From the NCBI GenBank assembly GCA_016866775.1, contig VGLJ01000017.1:1-64000 (forward strand): 64,000 bases of DNA, written 5' to 3'. The stretch is from Candidatus Rokuibacteriota bacterium. Lineage in GTDB: Bacteria > Methylomirabilota > Methylomirabilia > Rokubacteriales > CSP1-6. Made by a program: the position numbers and the translations under genes. Below the pieces are notes generated by a model. The model searched no databases, was not told the origin of the DNA, and saw nothing but the letters and a program-made list of their open reading frames with translations. Positions 8,002-17,463 of the stretch are shown in pieces; positions within the stretch are counted from its first letter, which is position 1, and each line of letters begins with the position of its first letter.

Positions 8002-9012
8002 TTACGATACCAGCCGGGTCGAGCCCGGGTTCCCGCGCACCACTTTTCCCACGGCGTGCAACAACGTGTCAGGTGTGTCCGGATTGATCGAGCAATCGGG
8101 ACCAAGCAAGAGCGATCGGCCCGCCATCTCGTCGATCGCGGCCTTCGTTCGTGTCACCAGCGTGTCAGGTGTCAGTGACGCGATTGACGGTTTCGCCGGC
8201 AATCCGCCGACGACCGCGCGGCCGGTGCGCCGGTGTCCTTCCTTCAAGGATGGGTTGCCGGGCACGGTCGCCCAGCTGAACGCGGTGACGGGATAGTCGA
8301 CGAACTCGTCGAACCAGACGTCCTCGCCGCACACGTGCAGGAGATTGAACGGCGCGCCGTCGACCGCCGAGAGAATCGCGCGGTCGAACGGCCGCTGGAA
8401 CCGGCGGCACTCCTCGACGGTTGCCAACGCGCGTGTCGCCACGTTGGTGGCGTAGAAGAGCCCATCGGCGCCCGCGGCGACACACGCGCGCGCGTACGCC
8501 GTCAGCGTCTCGGCGATGGCGCCGAGCCCGCGCTCGACCGCGGAAGGATCGGAGCGCAACAGCGCGAACGCCTGCGGCTTGCCGCCGCGCACGAGGAACG
8601 GCAGCACCATCAGCGGCGAAAAGATCGTCCAGATGACCGGAATCTCCGGGCCGACGCCCGCGCGGATCTTCTTCAACGCCTCGAGCTGCTCGCCGAGCGC
8701 CCCGCCCCGCGGATCGGCGGGCTTCAGCCGGGCCACGTCGTCCGCCGTCGCGAGCGGCTCGCGCGTGACGGTGTACGGTGTCGCGCGCTCGCCCGACGGC
8801 GTGTACGTGAGCCCCCACATCTCGGCGAAGCACTGCGCGCGCGACTGCGGCTTGAGGAAGTCCCAGCCGAAGGTGCCGGCGAGCCGGAGCGTTTCGTCCG
8901 CGAGGCCGGCGGCCGAGTTCTCCGTGGCGAAGTTGTGGAGCCAGAAGCTCAGCGGCACGCGGTCGACGGGCTCGCCGCGCAGCGCCGCCATCACACGCGC
9001 GCGCGGGGTCAT
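8002..9012 (-). CDS. uroporphyrinogen-decarboxylase-family (URO-D) protein
   Basis: A 336-aa URO-D/cobalamin-independent methyltransferase-fold protein. The N-terminal VMAALRGEPVDRVPLSFW and the late segments FNLLHVCGEDVW, GGLPAKPSI and LLLGPDCSINPDTP are family landmarks. Haem-forming HemE enzymes have a FxGxPxT motif; here the matching region reads differently, so this is more likely an uncharacterised methyltransferase-like or decarboxylase paralogue than HemE. Start ATG 9012 overlaps the stop of the upstream YkgJ-type gene (ATGA), which helps fix both ends. Confidence 0.85.
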   Translation of the reverse strand: MTPRARVMAALRGEPVDRVPLSFWLHNFATENSAAGLADETLRLAGTFGWDFLKPQSRAQCFAEMWGLTYTPSGERATPYTVTREPLATADDVARLKPADPRGGALGEQLEALKKIRAGVGPEIPVIWTIFSPLMVLPFLVRGGKPQAFALLRSDPSAVERGLGAIAETLTAYARACVAAGADGLFYATNVATRALATVEECRRFQRPFDRAILSAVDGAPFNLLHVCGEDVWFDEFVDYPVTAFSWATVPGNPSLKEGHRRTGRAVVGGLPAKPSIASLTPDTLVTRTKAAIDEMAGRSLLLGPDCSINPDTPDTLLHAVGKVVRGNPGSTRLVS

Positions 9013-10279
9013 GACAGCACCACGCGCGGCACGAACCCGCGCTCGCGGTAGAGCCGATCGGCCAGGAGCGTGAGCACCGGGCTCAGCTCGAAGAGCCGGG
9101 CGAACTGCGCGGGCAGCACGAAGCGCTGCTCGATCAGGCGGACGGCCGCGCGCACGTCGTCGAGCGTCGTCGCCGCGCGCCCGTCCCCGAACGCGCGCTG
9201 CTTCGCGATCCACTTCATCAGCGAATAGAGCGTGAGCATCGTGTGGTACCCCCTGAACACGCCGTGCATCGGCGTCAGCGTCTTGCGGACGATCACGTGG
9301 CGCCAGTACTCGCGGAGGAAGTCCGCCCCCTGCGGGTCGTCGTCCGCGAACCTCACGCGCGCGACCGCGGCGATGTCGAACGAGCCGTCGCCGCCCAGCA
9401 GGTCCGGCAGACGACCGGAGGGCCGGCGGAGCGCGACGTAATGGCGGTAGAGCGCGAGCACGAGCCCCAGACGCGAGGTCTTCGCGCGAGCCACGTGACG
9501 AGCGGCGCGAGGTAGGCGAGCGAGCCGCGTGCGCGTGGCCTGACGGTCAGCGCCGGCTCGATGAGCGGGCGATGCCGATCGCGCGCGAGCTCCGCGAGTC
9601 CGCCCAGGAGCGTCTGCCCGCCCGCGCCGCGCGACGGCCGCTGCTCGAGGCGCGCGAGGCTCACCGCGAGCGCGACGAGCAGGCTGCCCGCCAGGAGCGC
9701 GTTCGGAAACGGCACCGTGCGCTCGCCGAGGATGGTGCAGAGCCCGTCTTCGAGGGCGCGGTATCGCGGCCAGTCGATGTCGACGCCCGAGTAGAGCACG
9801 ATCGGATCGGGCAGCTTCTCGATCCGCGCGCTGCCCACGGCCACGTCCGCGACCGCGCTCGCCTGCTCCGCCAGCCCCGCGCCCCGGTGATGAAGCACGG
9901 CGCTGCACGCGAACGAGAGCCCGGCCGCGATGCCGTCGGGCGTCTCGACGAAGTGGTACGGAAACTCGCGGCACACCTGCGGCTTCGCGGCATGGCCGAG
10001 GTGCGTGTGGATGCCGCACCGGTTCTGCCCGGAGAGGAAGGCGCAGGCGCCGGACGGCGCGCGCGCGAACGTCATCCGCTCGCCGCTCGCGAGCGGCAGC
10101 GGCAGGCGTGTGAACTTTTCGCCGGCGCCGAGCGCCGGATCGTGTCGCGCCCAGTCGACGTCTTTGAGCCTGGCGGGCGCGGCGTCGTCCACGCCGATGA
10201 GCCACTCGCCGCGGCAGCAGTCGCCGCAGCTCTGACACGTGAACACGACGTCGGCGGCGAGGATCAGCGCGCGCGGCAT
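9009..10279 (-). pseudogene. YkgJ-family cysteine-cluster protein, frameshifted
   Basis: The N-terminal part (from ATG 10279) carries the cysteine cluster CQSCGDCC (residues 15-22) plus further cysteines in GACAFL, NRCGIH and QVCREFPYHF. This is the metal- or Fe-S-binding signature of YkgJ proteins. That frame loses coding character near 9480-9500. The rest of the protein (RLGLVLALYRHYVALRRPSG... ending RGFVPRVVLS) continues in another frame to 9009, where the stop overlaps the URO-D start. The intact product would be about 420 aa. A single small indel explains the break; real mutation and sequence error cannot be separated here. Confidence 0.75.
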
Positions 10280-10330
10280 GGCGGCAGTCTACGCCTTGAC
10301 CTTTCCCGGCGCGGGCCGTAGCTTCCGCGA

Positions 10331-12457
10331 GTGGCCAGCTATTCGCTCGGCATCGACATCGGCGGCACGTTCACCGACCTCGTGGTCTACGACCACGACG
10401 GATGCTCACAGCTCAGCCGCAAGGTCCTCACCACGCACGACGATCCGGCGCGCGCGGTGGCGGCCGGCGTCGCCGCGCTGCTCGCCGAAGGCGCCGTCGA
10501 TCCCGCGCGCATCACGCGCGTGGTCCATGCGACCACCCTGTTCACCAACGCGCTCATCGAGCGGCAGGGCGCGCCGACAGGACTGATCACCACCGCCGGC
10601 TTCGCGGACACGCTGGAGATCGGGCGCGAGCGGAAGTTCGAGCTGTACGACATCGACATCGAGCGGCCGGAGCCGCTCGTGCCGCGTCACCTGCGGCTCG
10701 AGGTGCGCGAGCGCGTGCGCGCGGACGGACGTGTGATGACGAAGCTCGACGCGCGGCAGGTCGAGGCGCGCGCGAAGCAGCTCGCCGCCGCGGGCGTCAC
10801 GTCGATCGCCGTGGTGTTCCTCCACGCGTACGCCAACGCCCGGCACGAGGCGCAGGCAGCACGGCTGATCGCGCGGAAGCTCCCGCGGGTCGCGGTGACG
10901 ACGTCCCACGAGGTCGCGTCCGAGATCCGCGAGTTCGAGCGCGCGTCGACGGCCGTGGCGAACGCGTACATCAAGCCGCTGGCGCGCCGGTACCTCGAGC
11001 TGATGGCGCGCCGGCTCGGCGAGCTCGGCATTCCCGCTCCTCTGCTGCTGATGCTGTCGAGCGGCGGGCTCACGCACGTGGCCGAAGCGGAGCGCACGCC
11101 GGTACAGATGCTCGAGTCGGGACCCGCCGCCGGCGCGATCGCCGCGGCGTTCTTCGGTCACGAGGACAGCGGCGGCAAGCTGCTCGCCTTCGACATGGGC
11201 GGCACGACGGCCAAGCTGAGCCTCGTCGAGGGCGGCGAGCCGCTGACGGCCTACAGCTTCGAGGCCGCGCGCCAGCGGCGCTTCATCGAAGGCAGCGGGT
11301 TGCCGATCCGCATCTCGACGATCGAGCTGATCGAGATCGGCGCGGGCGGCGGCTCGATCGCGGCCGTCGACGAGATCGGCCTCTTGAAAGTCGGGCCGCG
11401 CAGCGCCGGCTCGCATCCGGGCCCCGCCTCGTACGGCCTCGGCGGTGGCGAGGCGACGGTCACCGACGCCGACTTCCTCCTCGGCTACCTGAACCCCGCG
11501 TACTTCGCGGGCGGCGAGGTGAAGGTCGACATCGGCGCCGCGCGGCGCGCGATCGATCGTGTCGCCGCGCGCGTGCGATTGTCCCCGGAAGCCGTCGCGT
11601 GGGGCATCCACGACATCGTCAACGAGAACATGGCGGGCGCCGCGCGCGTGCACGTGGCGGAGCGCGGACGCGATCCGCGCGACTACGCGCTGCTCTGCAC
11701 CGGCGGCGCCGGACCTGTCCACGCCTACGCGGTCGCGCGCAAGCTCGGCCTCACGCGCGTCGTCTGTCCGCCGGCGGCGGGCGTCGCCTCCGCGCTCGGC
11801 CTGCTCGTGGCGCCGGCGCGCGTGGATCGCGGGGCGACCGTCGGCATCCGGCTCGACCGCGATCGTGTCGGCGCGCTCGAGACGGCGTTCCGCACGCTCG
11901 AGGACGCAGCGCTCGCGGTGATGGCGGACACGGGGCTCACGCTCAAGACCGCGAGCGTACGACGGCTCGCCGACGGCCGGTTCCTCGGACAGGGCTTCGA
12001 TCTCGTCGTCACGCTGCCCGACGGGCCGTACGCCGACGACGAGGCGACGCGCCGCGCGCTGCAGGAGGCGTTCGAGCGCGCGTATCGCGAGAAGTTCGCG
12101 CTGACGCCGCCCAACGTGCCGGTCGAGTTCATCAACATCCGGGTCGCGGTGCGCGCGCCCGTGGCTGCCGCCGATGGGGGTTTGGGGGTCCTGAGTTGTG
12201 GGGCCCCGATGTTCAAAGACAGAGCGCGGCGTGTCAGCGCCGGCGGTGGCGCGGTCAAAGGCGTGCGGCCCGCGTACTTCCCCGAAGCCGGCGGCTGGAC
12301 CGAGACCACCGTCTACGACCGCGCGCGGCTCGGGGCGGGGTTCGAATTCACGGGGCCCGCGGTCGTGGAAGAGGAAGGCTCGACGCTGGTCGTCGGACCC
12401 AGCGGCCGGGCGCATGTCGCGCCGAGCGGGAACATCGTGGTGACGCTCGAGCCATGA
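10331..12457 (+). CDS. hyuA: hydantoinase/oxoprolinase subunit A (ATP-dependent)
   Basis: A 708-aa subunit of an ATP-dependent cyclic-amide hydrolase acting on hydantoins, 5-oxoproline or an N-methylhydantoin-like substrate. The N-terminal DIGGTFTD (9-16) is the phosphate-binding loop of the ASKHA fold. The centre has FDMGGTTAKLSLVEGG and the glycine-rich EIGAGGGSIA. It starts at GTG 10331, 51 nt from the divergent YkgJ gene. Residues about 613-640 form a glycine-rich linker from a locally unusual DNA stretch (12170-12240), just before the conserved AYFPEAGG. The stop overlaps the GNAT gene start (ATGA). Its partner hyuB is the fourth gene of the operon. Confidence 0.93.
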   Translation: MASYSLGIDIGGTFTDLVVYDHDGCSQLSRKVLTTHDDPARAVAAGVAALLAEGAVDPARITRVVHATTLFTNALIERQGAPTGLITTAGFADTLEIGRERKFELYDIDIERPEPLVPRHLRLEVRERVRADGRVMTKLDARQVEARAKQLAAAGVTSIAVVFLHAYANARHEAQAARLIARKLPRVAVTTSHEVASEIREFERASTAVANAYIKPLARRYLELMARRLGELGIPAPLLLMLSSGGLTHVAEAERTPVQMLESGPAAGAIAAAFFGHEDSGGKLLAFDMGGTTAKLSLVEGGEPLTAYSFEAARQRRFIEGSGLPIRISTIELIEIGAGGGSIAAVDEIGLLKVGPRSAGSHPGPASYGLGGGEATVTDADFLLGYLNPAYFAGGEVKVDIGAARRAIDRVAARVRLSPEAVAWGIHDIVNENMAGAARVHVAERGRDPRDYALLCTGGAGPVHAYAVARKLGLTRVVCPPAAGVASALGLLVAPARVDRGATVGIRLDRDRVGALETAFRTLEDAALAVMADTGLTLKTASVRRLADGRFLGQGFDLVVTLPDGPYADDEATRRALQEAFERAYREKFALTPPNVPVEFINIRVAVRAPVAAADGGLGVLSCGAPMFKDRARRVSAGGGAVKGVRPAYFPEAGGWTETTVYDRARLGAGFEFTGPAVVEEEGSTLVVGPSGRAHVAPSGNIVVTLEP

Positions 12458-13008
12458 GCGCGAACGTGTTCGCCGCCCCGGTCTCGCTGCAGACGGCGCG
12501 CTTGCTGCTCAGGCGCAACACGCCGGACGACGCGAAGCCGATGTTCGAGACCTGGGCCCAGGATCCCGAGGTCACGCGCTTCATGACGTGGGCGCCGCAT
12601 CGGAGCGTCGAGGAGACACACGGCTACCTCGAGTACTGCACCACCGTGTGGCGCGCACGCACCGCGTTCCCCTGGGGCATCGTCGAGCGCGAGACCGGCG
12701 CGCTGGTGGGCGGGATCGAGGCGCGCGTCGACGGGCATCGCGTCGAGTTCGGCTACGTCCTCGCGCGCAGGGTCTGGGGGCGGGGCTACGCGACGGAGGC
12801 CTCGCGGGCCGTCGTCGCGCTCGCGCTCTCGGCGCCCGCGATCCAGCGCGTGTGGGCGTACGTCGACTGCGAGCACACCGCGTCGGTGCGCGTGCTCGAA
12901 AAGGCGGGCCTCGTGCGCGAGGGCTGCCTGCGCAAGTGGTACGTCCCGAGCGGCTTCGGCGTCCCGCGCGACATCTGGTCGTACGCCATCGTGAAGGAGC
13001 CGTCATGA
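12454..13008 (+). CDS. GNAT-family N-acetyltransferase (RimJ/RimL-like)
   Basis: A 184-aa GNAT enzyme transferring an acetyl group from acetyl-CoA. The N-terminal LQTARLLLRRNTPDDAKPMF is typical of the RimJ/RimL branch. The CoA-binding loop is seen as VWGRGYATEA (R/Q-x-x-G-x-G/A), followed by ASVRVLEKAGLVREG. The start overlaps the hyuA stop and the stop overlaps the next start (ATGA both times), so it is part of the hydantoinase operon. The target is unknown; N-acetylation of a released amino acid or of ribosomal protein N-termini are both possible. Confidence 0.9.
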   Translation: MSANVFAAPVSLQTARLLLRRNTPDDAKPMFETWAQDPEVTRFMTWAPHRSVEETHGYLEYCTTVWRARTAFPWGIVERETGALVGGIEARVDGHRVEFGYVLARRVWGRGYATEASRAVVALALSAPAIQRVWAYVDCEHTASVRVLEKAGLVREGCLRKWYVPSGFGVPRDIWSYAIVKEPS

Positions 13009-13670
13009 GCGTTCAGGCCGTACGCACGGCCATTCCCGTGCTCGACCTCGGCCCATTCCTCGCCGGGGTCGCAGGCTCGCTCGCGACGACCGCGGAGAGG
13101 CTCCGCGACGCGCTCGAGCACGTGGGCTTCTTCTGCATCGTCAACCACGGCGTGTCGTGGCCCCTGGTGCACGAGATCTTCGCCGAGGCGCGCCGCTTCC
13201 ACGCGCTGCCGCTCGACGACAAGCTCGCCCTGACGATGAGCAAGCACGATCCCGACGTGATCAACGACGTGCCGCTGCGCGGGCTCAACCAGTGGCCGGC
13301 CAATCTCCCGGGCTTTCGCGACAGGCTGCGCGAGTACTTCGCCACGATGGAAGCGTTCTGCACGCGCCTGCTGCCGCTCTATGCGCGCGCGCTCCGGCTG
13401 CCGGACGACTTCTTCGCCGAGCCGTTCCGGCAGGCGCAGATCTCGCTGCGCCTGTCGCACTACCCGCGCGTGCCGGCCGAGGATGATCAGTTCGGTCTCT
13501 CCCCGCACACCGACGCCGGCTTCATGACGCTCCTGCCCGACAACGACGTGCCGGGGCTCGAGATCCGCCCCGCCGGGTGGGAGTGGGTGCCGGCGCCGCA
13601 CGGCGACTCTCTCGTCTGGTTCATGCAGCGCAACTACCACGGCGCCACCGAGGAAGCGCGGCGACCGTGA
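13005..13670 (+). pseudogene. isopenicillin-N-synthase-like 2OG-Fe(II) oxygenase with internal deletions
   Basis: A 221-aa ORF with the N-terminal DIOX domain (IPVLDLGPFL, HVGFFCIVNHGV) and one iron-ligand motif, HTD (about 168-170). Family members are normally about 320-340 aa. The region after LALTMSK jumps directly to DVINDVPLRGLNQWP. After HGDSLV the sequence jumps to VWFMQRNYHGATEE, which resembles the normal C-terminus. The second iron-binding His and the RxS 2-oxoglutarate motif are therefore missing. Both losses keep the reading frame. The product is very unlikely to be an active oxygenase. It overlaps hyuB by GTGA. Confidence 0.75.
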
Positions 13671-15277
13671 CCGCGTTCGACGCCGTCACGCTCGAAGTCC
13701 TCTGGACGCGGATCATCTCGATCGTCGACGAGGCGGCCAAGGCGATCGTCCGCACGTCGTTCTCGACGCTGTCCAACGAGGCGAACGACTTCGCGTGCAT
13801 CCTCACGGACGCGCGGGGATACGCGCTGGCGCAGAACAGCGGCAGCATTCCGTCGTTCATCGGCACGCTGCCCGCGACCGTGCGCCACTTCCTTCGCGAG
13901 CTCGGGCCCGAGCGCATCCATCCCGGCGACGTCCTGATCACCAACGACGCGTGGATGGGCACCGGCCACATGAGCGACGTGTCGGTGCTGAGGCCGCTCT
14001 TCCATCGCGATCGGCTCGTCGCGTTCTCGGCGACCACCGCGCACATGCCGGACATCGGCGGGCGCGTCCGCGCCATCGAGGCGCGCGAGGTGTTCGAGGA
14101 AGGTCTGCACATCCCGCTCGCGAAGCTCGCCCATGCCGGGCGCGCGGACGACACGCTCGTGCAGCTCATCCGCGCCAACGTGCGGACGCCCGACATGACG
14201 ATGGGCGACATCTGGGCGCAGGCGGGCGCCAACGAGCTGATGGAGCGCCGCGTGCGCGCGCTGCTCGACGACTACGGGCTCGACGGCTTCGAAGCGCTCG
14301 CCGACGAGCTCTTCGGCCGCACGGAGCGTGCGATGCGCGCCGCGATCACCGCCGTACCGGACGGCACGTATCGCTACGGCTTCCGCACCGACGGGGTCGA
14401 CGTGCCGTTCGACTTCAAGATCGCGCTGACCGTGAAGGGCGACGAGATCGTCGCCGACTACACGGGTACGTCACCGCAGCAGCCGCGCGCGATCAACTGC
14501 GTCTACGCCTACACCTACGCGATGACCGCGTACGCGATCCGGTGCGCGCTCCTGCCCGGGCTTCAGAACAACGAAGGCATGTACCGGCCGGTGAAGGTCG
14601 TCGCACCCGAGGGCTCCCTGCTCAATCCGCGATTCCCCGCGGCCGTCGTGAGCCGCGCGACGACCGGTCACTACGTGCCGGTGCTCGTGTTCGGCGCGCT
14701 CCACCGGGTGATTCCCGAGCGCGTGATGGCGGGCGTCGGCTCGCCGTTGTGGGCGATCACCCAGTCGGGCGTGCGCGACGACGGCCGCCCGTACACCAAC
14801 GTGTTCTTCTTCAACGGCGGCATGGGCGCCACGGCACGCAAGGACGGCGAGCACGTGATGTCGTGGCCGAGCAACATCTCCTCGACGCCCGTCGAGGTGG
14901 CCGAGCGCAACAGCCCGCTGTTCGTCCACTACAAGCGCATGCGGCCGGGCTCCGGCGGCGCGGGCACGTTCCGCGGCGGGCTCGGCCAGGACATTTTGCT
15001 GGAGAGCGAGTCCACGCGGCCGATCGTCGCCAGCTTCATGGCCGAGCGCACGACATACGCCGCGCCGGGCTTCGCCGGCGGCGTGGACGGCGGCCTCGGC
15101 GACGTGCAGCTCAACGGCACGTCGATCGACCACCGCAAGCAGTACGTCTTGAAGAAGGGCGATCGCGTGCTGGTCCGCACGCCGGGCGGCGGCGGCTACG
15201 GCCGCGCGGCGAGGCGCGACGCGACGCTCACCGCGCGAGATCGCCAGCGCGGCTACGTGACGAAGCGCGCGCGCTGA
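13667..15277 (+). CDS. hyuB: hydantoinase/oxoprolinase subunit B
   Basis: A 536-aa partner of HyuA. Typical segments are RTSFSTLSNEANDFACILTD, the HPGDVLITNDAWMGTGHMSD region, ADYTGTSPQQPRAINC, and the C-terminal glycine-rich MRPGSGGAGTFRGGLGQ and RTPGGGGYG. Start GTG 13667 overlaps the stop of the oxygenase remnant. The A and B genes are separated by two unrelated genes instead of being adjacent, but all four are coupled by 4-nt overlaps. The A/B complex should hydrolyse a cyclic amide with ATP; the exact substrate is unknown. Confidence 0.93.
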   Translation: MTAFDAVTLEVLWTRIISIVDEAAKAIVRTSFSTLSNEANDFACILTDARGYALAQNSGSIPSFIGTLPATVRHFLRELGPERIHPGDVLITNDAWMGTGHMSDVSVLRPLFHRDRLVAFSATTAHMPDIGGRVRAIEAREVFEEGLHIPLAKLAHAGRADDTLVQLIRANVRTPDMTMGDIWAQAGANELMERRVRALLDDYGLDGFEALADELFGRTERAMRAAITAVPDGTYRYGFRTDGVDVPFDFKIALTVKGDEIVADYTGTSPQQPRAINCVYAYTYAMTAYAIRCALLPGLQNNEGMYRPVKVVAPEGSLLNPRFPAAVVSRATTGHYVPVLVFGALHRVIPERVMAGVGSPLWAITQSGVRDDGRPYTNVFFFNGGMGATARKDGEHVMSWPSNISSTPVEVAERNSPLFVHYKRMRPGSGGAGTFRGGLGQDILLESESTRPIVASFMAERTTYAAPGFAGGVDGGLGDVQLNGTSIDHRKQYVLKKGDRVLVRTPGGGGYGRAARRDATLTARDRQRGYVTKRAR

Positions 15278-15283
15278 GCGCGG

Positions 15284-16114
15284 TCAGGGCGCCGAGAGGC
15301 GGCGAATGAACGCGTCGACGCGGCGCTCGGCGTCCACGGTCGCCGGCGCGTTGTGCTCGAGCGTCTTGTCCCACTGATTCAGGATCTTCGGCCCGCGGAA
15401 GTCGAACGCGTGGTGCGCGTCCGGATAGACGGTGACGTCGATCGGATACCGCTCGCTCCGTGAACGCGCGCCGAGATCCACGCACGACGGCGCGGGCGTC
15501 CAGTCGTCGAGCTCACCGATCAAGACGATGGCGGGCGCGTAGAGCGTCGGCCGCATGGTGGAGCATGAGGGGTAATAGGCGATTCCGGCCGTGAATCGGT
15601 GGGGCACGGCGCCGAACAGCAAGTCATCGAGCGCGCGCAGCACGGTCGAGCCGCCGTGCGAGAGCCCCTGGATCACGACCCGATCCCGGCGAACGAACGG
15701 CTGCGTCGCGAGGTACCGGAACGCGTCGTAGGCGTCGAGCGCGCGCGCCATGGGAGAGACGCGCCCGTCGCCGCAGACTTCGTTGGTGAGCTTTCGGGGA
15801 CCGAAGCTGTCGAGGATGAGGGCCACGTATCCGCGTGACCGGTACCACTCCGCCCACTCGAGCTGCCGCTTCCACGTCGCCTGGTGCGTGGTCTCGAACC
15901 TGAGCCCGGAGCAGCCGTGCAGGAGGATGACCGCGCCGAACGGACCGTTGCCCTCGGGCCGAACCATGTAGCCGGTGAGCGTGGGTGGCATCACGGCTCG
16001 GCCGTCCACCGCCGGCCCCCGCGCGATCTCGATCGAGCGCGCGGCGCCGCCGCACGCGGAGAGCGCGAGGGCGAGCGCCGCCAGCCCGAGCGACGCTCGC
16101 CCCCGCCGAATCAT
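15284..16114 (-). CDS. dienelactone-hydrolase-like alpha/beta hydrolase lipoprotein
   Basis: A 276-aa alpha/beta hydrolase with an N-terminal lipoprotein signal (lipobox LSAC, Cys21), so probably membrane-anchored outside the cytoplasm. The triad is visible: Ser152 in GLSHGG, Asp at about 203-204 in ELDDWTP, His234 in PDAHHAFDF. VILLHGCSG forms the oxyanion-hole strand. It is the last gene of a three-gene minus-strand operon; its start overlaps the aminotransferase stop (ATGA). The substrate is unknown. Confidence 0.87.
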   Translation of the reverse strand: MIRRGRASLGLAALALALSACGGAARSIEIARGPAVDGRAVMPPTLTGYMVRPEGNGPFGAVILLHGCSGLRFETTHQATWKRQLEWAEWYRSRGYVALILDSFGPRKLTNEVCGDGRVSPMARALDAYDAFRYLATQPFVRRDRVVIQGLSHGGSTVLRALDDLLFGAVPHRFTAGIAYYPSCSTMRPTLYAPAIVLIGELDDWTPAPSCVDLGARSRSERYPIDVTVYPDAHHAFDFRGPKILNQWDKTLEHNAPATVDAERRVDAFIRRLSAP

Positions 16115-17463
16115 GTCAGCGCGCCGTCGTCCTTCAGGCGCGCGAGCGCGCGGTCGAACGCGTCCACCCAGAAGTCCACGTCCGTGTCGGTCATCGCCGC
16201 GTTGAGCCACGCGATGCCCGAGCCGCGGTTGGTGTCGACGCCGTGGTTCAACAGCGCCAGGTGGAGCTTGCCGCCGAGCGCGCCCATGCCGCGATCGAGC
16301 CGCGCCTCGTCCGCCTGATAGGTGTCGATGCCGAGCTCGGCCGCGTCCGCGCCGAGGAACACGCGCACGATCGACGAGAAGCCGTAGGCGCAGCCGCGCA
16401 CGCCACGCGTCTTCAACGTCTGGTTGATCCCGTCGCGCAGACGGTCGCCGATGCGGTTGAGCTCCTTCTGCACCTCGCCCGTCTTGAGGATCTCGAGCGC
16501 GGCCACGCCCGCGGCGGCGATGAGCGGCGTGCCGCTGTACGTGCCCTGGTCGGCGACGCGCTTCGTCCGGTCGCGCCTGGCGTCGCCGCTGAACGCGACC
16601 CCGTCCATCAGCTCCGCGCGTCCCACGAGCGCGGCGCCGGGGAGGCCGCCCGCGACGGCCTTCGCGAGGCACGTCATGTCGGCGGTGACTCCGAAATACT
16701 CCTGCGCGCCGCCGGCCGCCAGGCGGAAGCCCGTCACCACCTCGTCGAAGATCAGGACGACGCCGCGCTCACGCGTGAGCTGGCGCAGCGCCTTGAGGAA
16801 CGCGGGATTCGTCGGCACGGTCATCGACCGCGACGCGGCGGGCTCGAGGATCACCGCGGCGACCTCGTGCTCGCCGAGCAGCTCCTTCACGTGCGCGATG
16901 TCGTTGCAGCGGGCGACGAGCGTCTCCGCGAGCGTCGCCTCCGGCACGCCGGCCGACGCCGGGATCTCGAACGGATCCTTGACCGCCGCCATCACCGAGT
17001 CGTGCAGCCCGTGGAAGTGGCCCCGGAACTTCACGATCTTCGTGCGCCCGGTGTGGGCGCGCGCGACGCGGATGGCCAGCGCGGTGGTCTCGGTGCCCGT
17101 CATCATGAAGCGCACGCGCTCGGCGCCCGGGACGATCGCGTGGATCAGCTCGGCCCAGCGCACCTCGATCTCCGAGCCCGCGCTGTAGTGCGTGCCCTTG
17201 GCCGCCTGCTCGGTGACGGCCTTCGTGACCGCGGGATGGTTGTGGCCGAGGATCATCGCGCCGTGGCCGCTCCACCCGTCGATGTACCGGTGCCCGTCGA
17301 CGTCCCACTTGTAGGCGCCGTCCGCGCGCGCGACGTAGAACGGAAACGGCGAGAACACGCGCCCGTCGTGCGCCGCGCCGCTCGGCATCAGCGCCGTCGC
17401 CCGCTCGTAGAGCGCCTTCGATTTCGGCCGCGCGTCGGTGTATTCCTGCTCGATCGTCATCAT
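16111..17463 (-). CDS. class III PLP aminotransferase (glutamate-1-semialdehyde-aminomutase-like)
   Basis: A 450-aa fold-type I PLP enzyme. The PLP lysine is about Lys268 in CLAKAVAGGLPGAALVG; the pyridine-binding Asp lies in IFDEVVTGFR at about 240. YIDGWSGHGAMILGHNHP resembles the HemL / aspartate-aminotransferase-family group. Sequence around the active site is like HemL, but location in an operon with a molybdenum oxidoreductase and a lipoprotein hydrolase argues for a catabolic transaminase rather than haem synthesis. It begins with two consecutive ATGs; the first overlaps the upstream stop. Confidence 0.88.
   Translation of the reverse strand: MMTIEQEYTDARPKSKALYERATALMPSGAAHDGRVFSPFPFYVARADGAYKWDVDGHRYIDGWSGHGAMILGHNHPAVTKAVTEQAAKGTHYSAGSEIEVRWAELIHAIVPGAERVRFMMTGTETTALAIRVARAHTGRTKIVKFRGHFHGLHDSVMAAVKDPFEIPASAGVPEATLAETLVARCNDIAHVKELLGEHEVAAVILEPAASRSMTVPTNPAFLKALRQLTRERGVVLIFDEVVTGFRLAAGGAQEYFGVTADMTCLAKAVAGGLPGAALVGRAELMDGVAFSGDARRDRTKRVADQGTYSGTPLIAAAGVAALEILKTGEVQKELNRIGDRLRDGINQTLKTRGVRGCAYGFSSIVRVFLGADAAELGIDTYQADEARLDRGMGALGGKLHLALLNHGVDTNRGSGIAWLNAAMTDTDVDFWVDAFDRALARLKDDGALT

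Noticed and set aside
8002-9012. Haem-biosynthetic uroporphyrinogen decarboxylase (HemE)
   Set aside because: Key HemE motifs are not matched and no haem genes are near; it is kept as a URO-D-fold protein of unknown reaction.
12170-12240. G-rich, locally odd stretch in hyuA considered as a third copy of the double-hairpin repeat
   Set aside because: It lacks both hairpins and the CGCGAGTGCCC flank. It falls in a variable linker of HyuA and keeps the frame.
16111-17463. Glutamate-1-semialdehyde aminomutase for haem synthesis
   Set aside because: Sequence is similar, but the operon with a molybdoenzyme and a lipoprotein hydrolase gives no haem context; the broader class III label is safer.
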